7,876 bases of DNA from Bacteroidaceae bacterium (GTDB lineage Bacteria; Bacteroidota; Bacteroidia; Bacteroidales; Bacteroidaceae), in NCBI GenBank assembly GCA_016292545.1, contig JAEDIG010000117.1:1-7876 (forward strand), read 5' to 3'. The notes below the pieces were generated by a model. It was not told the DNA's origin. It searched no databases and saw nothing but the letters and a program-made list of their open reading frames with translations. This document shows, in pieces, positions 1 through 5,775 of the stretch (positions are counted from its first letter, which is position 1; each line of letters begins with the position of its first letter). Made by a program: the position numbers and the translations under genes.

Positions 1-1013
1 TATGACTCATGTGGCTCCTTGATATTCTCGGGGGTTATTTGTGGCGGGAATATTCCCGGATTAGCTATTTCTATGCGGTCATCGTATATGGCGATACTAT
101 TGGTCAGGTTATACTTCTCCCACTGACGGTGACATAGCGAATTGATGAGTGCTTCTCTCAGGGCCTTGTATGGTATCTCAAGTTGTTCCTGGCGTTGCAG
201 ACTGTAATTCGTTATCTTCCCGCTTAGGTTAAGATGCTTGAAGAAGAATGCCATGCCGGCATCAAGAAGGTCAAAGAAATTGCCTTCAGCCCGTTGGTTG
301 TCTATGAACTCATTCTTGTCTGTTCCCGCAAACCGGGCCATCCGCAGCCTGAACTGAGGGTATTCGTCAATGTTGTCGGAAAAAAGCATTGCCGCTCCAT
401 TTGTAGGGATTCCGTTTTTCAACATTTTCCACTTTGCCAGGGTCTCCTCAATCGGTGCGCTGATGGCACTTGCGGGAATCCTGCCTCCTTCCACTCCAAG
501 GCGGATGCACCCTTTGATATGTTTTTCGTTCAGGTCGGACAATGAAACGTTGTCTGCCGACTGTCCTTCCCAGGCATATTGTTGAGGCTTGTGTGCCCTG
601 ATACGCTCGTCGTACATATCCTGTGGCATGACTTTCGTTGTGCTCTCTACTTTATAATACGGACATCCGTGGTAGGTATGTGGATGCTCGCCCCATACCC
701 ATCCGTCGAAGTGCATGGCTATCACCTTCTTCCCGGGATAAGCGGGAACGTCAACATATTCAACTCTGACATCAACCATAGGCTCCAATCCCGCAAGGGC
801 TTGGGCTATTTCCTGCTGAGTGTTGTCTGTCACTTCCTGACCGACTATCCTCAGCGACCTGGGTGTGATGCCGAAAATGAGCCATCCGCCTTCGCTATTA
901 AGGAATGCACATGCTGAGTGCATGCCGTCCTTCAGTTCCCCTGTCGTTTTCTTCAGCTCCAGGGTGCGTGACTCATCGGCGACTATCAAAGCCTTAATGT
1001 TGTCAATAGTCAT
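1..1013 (-). CDS. AlbA_2 / RecG-C-terminal-like ATP-binding protein, 3' end outside the window
   Basis: This is an uninterrupted reading frame of 337 codons from ATG at 1013-1011 to the left edge with no stop, so the C-terminus is missing. Residues about 10-125 fit an AlbA_2 (Schlafen-type) putative DNA-binding domain: the ESRTLELKK segment (14-22), then AFLNSEGGWLIFGI (36-49). Residues about 200-212 (NGIPTNGAAMLF) and 284-320 fit the RecG-C-terminal-like GHKL ATPase region: the N-box EALIN..CHR (287-296) and the DDRIEI.NPG segment (311-320). Known relatives are annotated as ATP-binding or transcriptional-regulator proteins and usually carry a further C-terminal winged helix, which would lie beyond the edge. 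Many sit in accessory or defence-type regions, but the role of this one is unknown. There is no Shine-Dalgarno sequence before the ATG, which is common in Bacteroidota. Base composition is lower in G+C than in the operon to the right, which may mean a separate origin. I am confident of the family and unsure of the function. Confidence 0.9.
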   Translation of the reverse strand, partial: MTIDNIKALIVADESRTLELKKTTGELKDGMHSACAFLNSEGGWLIFGITPRSLRIVGQEVTDNTQQEIAQALAGLEPMVDVRVEYVDVPAYPGKKVIAMHFDGWVWGEHPHTYHGCPYYKVESTTKVMPQDMYDERIRAHKPQQYAWEGQSADNVSLSDLNEKHIKGCIRLGVEGGRIPASAISAPIEETLAKWKMLKNGIPTNGAAMLFSDNIDEYPQFRLRMARFAGTDKNEFIDNQRAEGNFFDLLDAGMAFFFKHLNLSGKITNYSLQRQEQLEIPYKALREALINSLCHRQWEKYNLTNSIAIYDDRIEIANPGIFPPQITPENIKEPHES

Positions 1014-1051
1014 TGTGGTTGTTTTATAAACGGATTATCTGATTTATGGCC

Positions 1052-1072
1052 ACAAAATTACAAAAATTTTGT
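1052..1072. repeat. 8-bp inverted repeat over the leftward promoter
   Basis: The arms ACAAAATT (1052-1059) and AATTTTGT (1065-1072) are perfect reverse complements separated by 5 bases. The left arm covers most of the leftward -7 box, which is where an operator for a dimeric repressor could sit. The arms are very A+T rich, so chance occurrence in this A+T-rich gap is possible. Confidence 0.4.
1053..1060 (-). promoter_or_regulatory. Candidate Bacteroidota -7 box for the AlbA_2 gene
   Basis: Read on the minus strand, these bases are TAATTTTG, an exact match to the Bacteroidota TAnnTTTG -7 consensus, about 40 bases before the ATG at 1013. A TTTG on the minus strand lies at 1089-1086, giving a spacer of about 25 bases. 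That is longer than the usual 19-21, so the -33 element is doubtful. Confidence 0.5.
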
Positions 1073-1140
1073 CGCACCCATGTAACAAACACCGTTTTTC
1101 TCTACTCAAAGGGGAAAAAAACACTTGGAATGAAAAAAAT

Positions 1141-1153
1141 GGGGGGGGGGGGG
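1141..1153 (+). repeat. Homopolymeric G13 tract in the divergent intergenic region
   Basis: Thirteen consecutive G lie 126 bases before the start codon of the large secreted protein and 65 bases upstream of its candidate -7 box. Two A-runs precede it (seven A at 1115-1121, seven A at 1133-1139). Long poly-G or poly-C tracts next to surface-protein genes are established sites of slipped-strand phase variation in other bacteria. Here a regulatory effect is only inference, and the tract length itself could be a sequencing or assembly error. Confidence 0.9.
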
Positions 1154-1218
1154 TAAATTGTTCTCGGCAATGATATTACAACGCCAGTCGCGGTAAATGA
1201 ATTTAAAAAAAATATGTA

Positions 1219-1226
1219 TATCTTTG
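1219..1226 (+). promoter_or_regulatory. Candidate Bacteroidota -7 box for the secreted-protein operon
   Basis: The bases TATCTTTG match TAnnTTTG exactly and lie 52 bases before the ATG at 1279, implying an A+T-rich leader of roughly 45 bases. I see no TTTG at the expected -33 distance (around 1195-1199 the sequence is AAATG), so the -33 element is weak or absent. Transcription may therefore need an activator or extra upstream sequence. Confidence 0.55.
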
Positions 1227-1266
1227 TGGCGTAATATTTCGTTTCTAATTTAAATTTTAACCAAAA

Positions 1267-1272
1267 AAGGAG
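1267..1272 (+). promoter_or_regulatory. Shine-Dalgarno-like ribosome binding site
   Basis: AAGGAG sits 6 bases before the ATG at 1279. A good Shine-Dalgarno sequence is not the rule in Bacteroidota, so this one supports the chosen start, which also begins a proper signal peptide. Confidence 0.65.
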
Positions 1273-1278
1273 TTTTTT

Positions 1279-4200
1279 ATGAAAAAACGCTACGCATTGG
1301 CGGCAGCCTGTCTCTGCATGGCAGGCATGCAAAACGCTAGAGCGCTGGAACAATCTGATGGAGTGTACCAGATTGGCAGCGCAGTCGACCTGATCGACTT
1401 TGCAGGGCTGGTGAACGGAGGACTCGGTGCGGCCAAGGCCGTGATTACCGCAGACATCGACCTCAGCGGTTCCAGCTTCACGCCCATCGGCAACACACTT
1501 GTCCCATTCCGCGGTTCTATCGACGGACAGGGCCACACCATTACAAACTATTATTATGAAACGGCAGCCGAAGGCGAGGGTTTCATTGGGTCGCTCTATG
1601 GCGGCACGCTGGAGAACCTCACCCTCGAAGGCACGCTGGTGGCCCGGAACGGAAAGACGGGTCTGGTGGGCGTGGCCGACGGCGCTGCCGTGGTGAGGAA
1701 CATCGTGAGCCGCCTCAATGTAGACTGCCGGAACACGGGCCACTGCGGCGGCGTGGTAGGCTCGCTGCTCCAGGCACACATCGACCGTTGCACGTATGGC
1801 GGTGTGTTTGAAATCCAGGCCGACATCAAAGGCGACTCCGACGGTGGCGTGGCTGGCTACACCAATCTGGGTCATATCACCAACTGTCTGTTTGTAGGCA
1901 CTATCAAGGCCAACGGGTCGAACAATCTGGGCGGCATCCTTGGCTATGTAAACAATGGCTCCTTCCAGGGGCTGGCCAACAACCTGAGTGCGGGCTCCTT
2001 TGAAGTGGCAACACCGAGCGGAACCACGGCAGCCGTGCTGGGTCATGCCAACACCAGCACACCCAAGGGCGTGCTCACCAATAATTATTACCGTGAGGGA
2101 TGCGGACTGGAATCGGGCATGAAGGGTGCACAGGCCGTGGCCCCCACCAGTGTGACCGAGGCCCAACTGGCCAGCGGCGAGGTGACCTACTGTCTGAACA
2201 AGGGTAACGACGCTCCTGTGTGGATGCAGGAAATCGGTGTGGACGCACTGCCCACCCTCCAGGGCGACAAGGTGGTGTATGCCAATGGTTCGCTCAACTG
2301 TGACGGCACGCCCAAAGACAACCTTGTATACAGCAACACAGATGAAGGGCTGAAACAAGACCCACATCAGTTCGACGAGGAACTGGGTGTATGCTCCGTT
2401 TGCGGCCAGTTCGAAAAGGACGCCGACGGCTACATCTCCATCCGTAGCGGCAAGGCCCTGCGTCTGGTGGCCGAGAGGGTGAACAGCGGCCAGACCGACA
2501 TGAATCTGCGCCTGGTGGCCGACCTGGACCTGAGCGACGAGACATGGACTCCCATCGGCAACGACACCCAGATGTTCCGCGGCAATGTGGACGGACAGGG
2601 CCACACCATCAGCGGCATGACCGTGGACTGGAACGAGCCTGGAGCCGGTCTCTTTGGCACGGTAGCCTCGGGCAACTTTTCCGACCTTGTCATCGATGCC
2701 AGCTGTTCTGTAACGGGCGTCAAGTATAGCGGTGGCCTTATCGGACACTCCTACGGATCTGGTGTAGTGAACATCACCCGTGTGGGTGTGGAGTGCAATG
2801 TCACCTGTAATGGCGAGGCCGCAGCCGGCCTCATCGGAAACGCCAATTCTGGCAGTGTATGCAACATCACCAGCTGCTACACTACCGGGGAAATCACTGC
2901 CAATAAGGACGCAGCCGCCTTCTCGGGCTGGGAAGGCAATGTGGGCGCCGTCATCAGGGACAGCTGGAGCATTGCTGTTGTCACCAACTATCAGGATGAT
3001 GCACACTACCTGGCACGCTATGGGGGGCTCACGCTTACCAACTGCTTCTGCCCCTATGGCACACAGGGCACCCACATCGAGGCCGAGGATGCGGAGAGCG
3101 GCCGTCTGGCATGGCTGCTCAATGGCGGCAAGCTCAACGGTGCACTCTGGCACCAGACAGTGGGCGAGGATCCTCATCCTGTGCTCGATGCTTCGCACGG
3201 TATCGTCTACCAGGCGGGCGAGAACTATGCCTCTATCAAGGACAATGCTTCACTGGGAACCTTCCGCGATGGCGTGACGGCCGAGGAAAGGGCATACCTG
3301 GACGAAACGGTTGCCTGCCAAGCCGTCATCGATGCCTACAGTGCACAGCTGGACGCCTTTGCCGCCACCACGAGCATGGAGGCCTGCATGGAAGCCTATG
3401 AGCAGCTGCAGGAAGGCCGCAAAGCTGTGGAGACCTCAGCAGCTGCCTATGCCAGCTACATACAGGCGTGCGAAAACACCCTGACCTATCTTGAAGAAAA
3501 CGAATTCGCAGGGAGCATGCGTGAGAAACTGGAAACCTATCTCACCGACAACGTAGAGCCAGGCGACGAATACCCCAACGGCAGCCAGGCCTACATCGTG
3601 GAGCACCACACACTCACCGACGAGCAGATTGCTGCCGAACAGGCCTATGTGGAGGAAATGCTGAAGCAGGCCATCGCCACAGGCTACACGGCCGGAGCCG
3701 AAATCACCAGCCTGCTCGTGAATCCCACGCTTTCCGACGGATTCGAGGGATGGAACCCCACCTTCAAGGGCGAGAGCATGACGGCCGGAGGCGTGAAGGA
3801 ACTGATGCCAGCCGCCGAGGCGTGGAACTGCACCTTCGACATGCAGCAGACGCTTACTGGACTCACCAGCGGCATCTATATGCTGCAGGCCAATGCCGCT
3901 TTCCGCGCTGCCGGCGATTATCTGAGTATGCTGCACGGTGCTGTGCTGCGTGCGGGAGGCAACGTGAACTTCGTGATGATGGAGGGCGAAGATGTGCTGC
4001 CCATCGAGGAGGCCGAGGACGGTGTGAACTGCCATCTGACCGGCGACTGGCCCGACCATCACTATATCAACGAGGAAACGGACGGCTACGTGCCCGTGGG
4101 CCCGCTGGGCTGCTCCTATGCCTTTGCATCGGGACGCTACTTGAACAGCGTGGCTGTGGAGGTGACCGACGGCACCCTCACACTGGGCATCAGCAATCCC

Positions 4201-5775
4201 GGCACCGACATGCAGAACGACTGGACAGGCATGGGCAACTTCCGCCTGTTCTATCTGGGCACTGCCGATGAGGCCGCCGACCGCCTGGGCGAGGTGCTGG
4301 AAAGCTATGTGGGACGTGCACGCGCCATTCTGGACTTTGCATGGAGCGACGGGGAGGACTTCAATCTCTACCCCAACATGTCTGCCGATCTGAAGGAACA
4401 GCTGTCGCAGACCGTCGGCGAGACGGCCTCCGCCACCGAAGGTGCCTCACGCATGGCACTTGTGAACCGCTTCTCCGACCTGTTCCAGCAAGTGGCCGAT
4501 TGCCGCAAGGCTTATGTGGAAATGGTCCGGACGGCCAGCGACGTGGAGGCATCCGTGTCACAGATGTTCGACATGGGACTGATATCCGAGCAGGATCGGG
4601 ATGCAACGCTGGAACTGGTGGAGAGCACATGGGGACACTACACAGCCGGCGATGTGTCGGCCGACGAGGCACGCCAGATTACCGAATCGTTCAACAACAG
4701 CGCCCTCTATCCTCCCATGGCCGACGGCTACTATCTGCTGGGCACACCCGAGCAGCTGCTCCTGTTTGCCTTCATGGTGAACACCGGCATGGCCAATATC
4801 AACGGCAAGCTGACAGCCGACATCGACCTGAAGGATGTGGACTTTACGCCCATCGGATGGAATCTGGCAGATGACTGTCTGGCCACCAACGACACCTATG
4901 TGTTCCGCGGCACATTCGACGGCCAGGGCCACACCATCAGTAACCTCGTCATCAACAAGCCACAGAGTATCGGTGTGGGATTCTTCGGAAACATCGGTTC
5001 TCCGGCCACCATTAAGAACCTCCGTCTGGACAACACCTGTGCCATTACGGGTTACGACCGCACGGGTCTGATCGGACGCAGTATGGGCGGCGGCGACATC
5101 TATCTTGAAGGACTGGGCAACGAGGGCACCGTAAGCTCCGACATTGCAGCTGCGGGTATCCTCGGCAATGCCAACAGCGGCAGCGTGGCCCATCTGACCA
5201 ACTGCTACAGCACGGGGGCCATCATCCAGGTGGGCGGCATCGTCACGGGCAAGGACTGCGCACAAATCTGCGGATGGTTCGGTTCGGTGGGTGCCACGGT
5301 AGACAACTGCTGGAGCATCAGTCCTGTGAGCGGCTACCAGGAAATCAGCCGTATCTTCTGCCGCCAGAACAACAGCCAGACGGTGTTCACCAACTGCTAC
5401 AGTCTCTATGGCGACGGATCGCAGGCCAAGATCATCCAGGCCGACGAGGTAAGCAACGGTACGCTCACCTGGAACCTCAATGGCGGCCTCACCGATAATC
5501 CCGTATGGCGCCAGAATCTGGGCTCCGATGCACATCCTGTGCTCGATGCCACCCATGCCATCGTGGAGAAGGCCGAGGACGGCTCCTTCCAGAACATTGG
5601 CGGAGGATCGGGCGTGGCCGGCATTGAAGATGCCGATGCTCCCGTGCGTGTGATCGACCTGCAGGGCCGCACCCTGCGCAGTGCAGCCGGTGCAGCCAAT
5701 GCCACACAAGGTCTGCCCAAGGGCATCTATGTGGTGAAGGGCAAGAATAGTGTACGCAAAGTGCTTGTGAAATGA
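1279..5775 (+). CDS. Large secreted GLUG-repeat surface protein with a sorting-like C-terminal tail
   Basis: This 1498-residue protein starts with a signal peptide (KKR, then a hydrophobic stretch, cleavage likely after the ARA at 20-22). Three GLUG-type modules follow at about 28-334, 384-645 and 1150-1430. Each opens with a GY.I.S...L..FA..VN-like segment, continues with (I/L)(T/V)AD(I/L)DL....TPIG and FRG..DGQGHTI, and closes with LN.G....VW.Q..G.DA.P.L. A linker with His363, Cys372 and Cys375 joins modules 1 and 2. Residues about 660-805 and 996-1145 look helical. Residues about 810-995 resemble the jelly-roll domains of Bacteroidota surface proteins (NPTLSDGFEGW, QQTLTGLTSGIYML, NDWTGMGNFRLFYLG). 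The end (1456-1498: VIDLQGRTLR, then LPKGIYVVKGK and KVLVK) resembles the type IX secretion sorting domain. GLUG modules occur in adhesins and IgA-protease-like proteins; no catalytic motif is seen here. I infer a surface-displayed adhesin or binding protein. It is co-translated with the downstream hydrolase through an ATGA overlap. Confidence 0.93.
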   Translation: MKKRYALAAACLCMAGMQNARALEQSDGVYQIGSAVDLIDFAGLVNGGLGAAKAVITADIDLSGSSFTPIGNTLVPFRGSIDGQGHTITNYYYETAAEGEGFIGSLYGGTLENLTLEGTLVARNGKTGLVGVADGAAVVRNIVSRLNVDCRNTGHCGGVVGSLLQAHIDRCTYGGVFEIQADIKGDSDGGVAGYTNLGHITNCLFVGTIKANGSNNLGGILGYVNNGSFQGLANNLSAGSFEVATPSGTTAAVLGHANTSTPKGVLTNNYYREGCGLESGMKGAQAVAPTSVTEAQLASGEVTYCLNKGNDAPVWMQEIGVDALPTLQGDKVVYANGSLNCDGTPKDNLVYSNTDEGLKQDPHQFDEELGVCSVCGQFEKDADGYISIRSGKALRLVAERVNSGQTDMNLRLVADLDLSDETWTPIGNDTQMFRGNVDGQGHTISGMTVDWNEPGAGLFGTVASGNFSDLVIDASCSVTGVKYSGGLIGHSYGSGVVNITRVGVECNVTCNGEAAAGLIGNANSGSVCNITSCYTTGEITANKDAAAFSGWEGNVGAVIRDSWSIAVVTNYQDDAHYLARYGGLTLTNCFCPYGTQGTHIEAEDAESGRLAWLLNGGKLNGALWHQTVGEDPHPVLDASHGIVYQAGENYASIKDNASLGTFRDGVTAEERAYLDETVACQAVIDAYSAQLDAFAATTSMEACMEAYEQLQEGRKAVETSAAAYASYIQACENTLTYLEENEFAGSMREKLETYLTDNVEPGDEYPNGSQAYIVEHHTLTDEQIAAEQAYVEEMLKQAIATGYTAGAEITSLLVNPTLSDGFEGWNPTFKGESMTAGGVKELMPAAEAWNCTFDMQQTLTGLTSGIYMLQANAAFRAAGDYLSMLHGAVLRAGGNVNFVMMEGEDVLPIEEAEDGVNCHLTGDWPDHHYINEETDGYVPVGPLGCSYAFASGRYLNSVAVEVTDGTLTLGISNPGTDMQNDWTGMGNFRLFYLGTADEAADRLGEVLESYVGRARAILDFAWSDGEDFNLYPNMSADLKEQLSQTVGETASATEGASRMALVNRFSDLFQQVADCRKAYVEMVRTASDVEASVSQMFDMGLISEQDRDATLELVESTWGHYTAGDVSADEARQITESFNNSALYPPMADGYYLLGTPEQLLLFAFMVNTGMANINGKLTADIDLKDVDFTPIGWNLADDCLATNDTYVFRGTFDGQGHTISNLVINKPQSIGVGFFGNIGSPATIKNLRLDNTCAITGYDRTGLIGRSMGGGDIYLEGLGNEGTVSSDIAAAGILGNANSGSVAHLTNCYSTGAIIQVGGIVTGKDCAQICGWFGSVGATVDNCWSISPVSGYQEISRIFCRQNNSQTVFTNCYSLYGDGSQAKIIQADEVSNGTLTWNLNGGLTDNPVWRQNLGSDAHPVLDATHAIVEKAEDGSFQNIGGGSGVAGIEDADAPVRVIDLQGRTLRSAAGAANATQGLPKGIYVVKGKNSVRKVLVK
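1360..2280 (+). repeat. GLUG module 1 (protein-level repeat)
   Basis: This encodes residues 28-334, the longest and most diverged of the three modules. It has the shared core ITADIDLSGSSFTPIG and FRGSIDGQGHTI, then several G(L/V)VG and GGILGY turns, and the closing LNKGNDAPVWMQEIG segment. The DNA at 1522-1541 (GACGGACAGGGCCACACCAT) is identical to 2590-2609 in module 2. Confidence 0.85.
2428..3213 (+). repeat. GLUG module 2 (protein-level repeat)
   Basis: This encodes residues 384-645. It is closer to module 3 than to module 1: GNANSGSVCNITSCYTTGEI here against GNANSGSVAHLTNCYSTGAI in module 3, and the endings DPHPVLDASH against DAHPVLDATH. The pattern suggests that modules 2 and 3 came from a later duplication, after which an unrelated segment came to lie between them. 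Confidence 0.85.
4726..5568 (+). repeat. GLUG module 3 (protein-level repeat)
   Basis: This encodes residues 1150-1430. The core is LTADIDLKDVDFTPIG and FRGTFDGQGHTI, with closing NPVWRQNLGSDAHPVLDATH. At DNA level 4918-4937 differs by one base from the matching 20 bases in modules 1 and 2. It is separated from module 2 by about 500 residues of helical and jelly-roll sequence and is followed almost directly by the sorting-like tail. Confidence 0.85.

Noticed and set aside
234..917. Three plus-strand open frames (71-112 codons) inside the left 1 kb
   Set aside because: They lie antisense to the AlbA_2/ATPase gene, whose minus-strand frame is unbroken and carries recognisable motifs.
1279..1345. 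Lipoprotein signal at Cys11 or Cys13 of the GLUG protein
   Set aside because: The residues before Cys11 are LAAA, giving Ala at -3 and an h-region of only a few residues. The ARA site at 20-22 fits signal peptidase I better.
1102..3198. A 698-codon open frame on the minus strand, antisense to the large secreted protein
   Set aside because: Its plus-strand counterpart has a signal peptide, a Shine-Dalgarno sequence and clear GLUG motifs. The antisense frame has no recognisable motif, its start lies inside the plus-strand gene, and it runs through the G13 tract. G+C-rich codon bias commonly keeps an antisense frame open.
1279..5775. CRISPR-like or tandem DNA repeat array
   Set aside because: The repeated units are diverged protein modules of 260-310 residues inside one reading frame, with only short stretches of near-identical DNA such as the 20 bases at 1522, 2590 and 4918.
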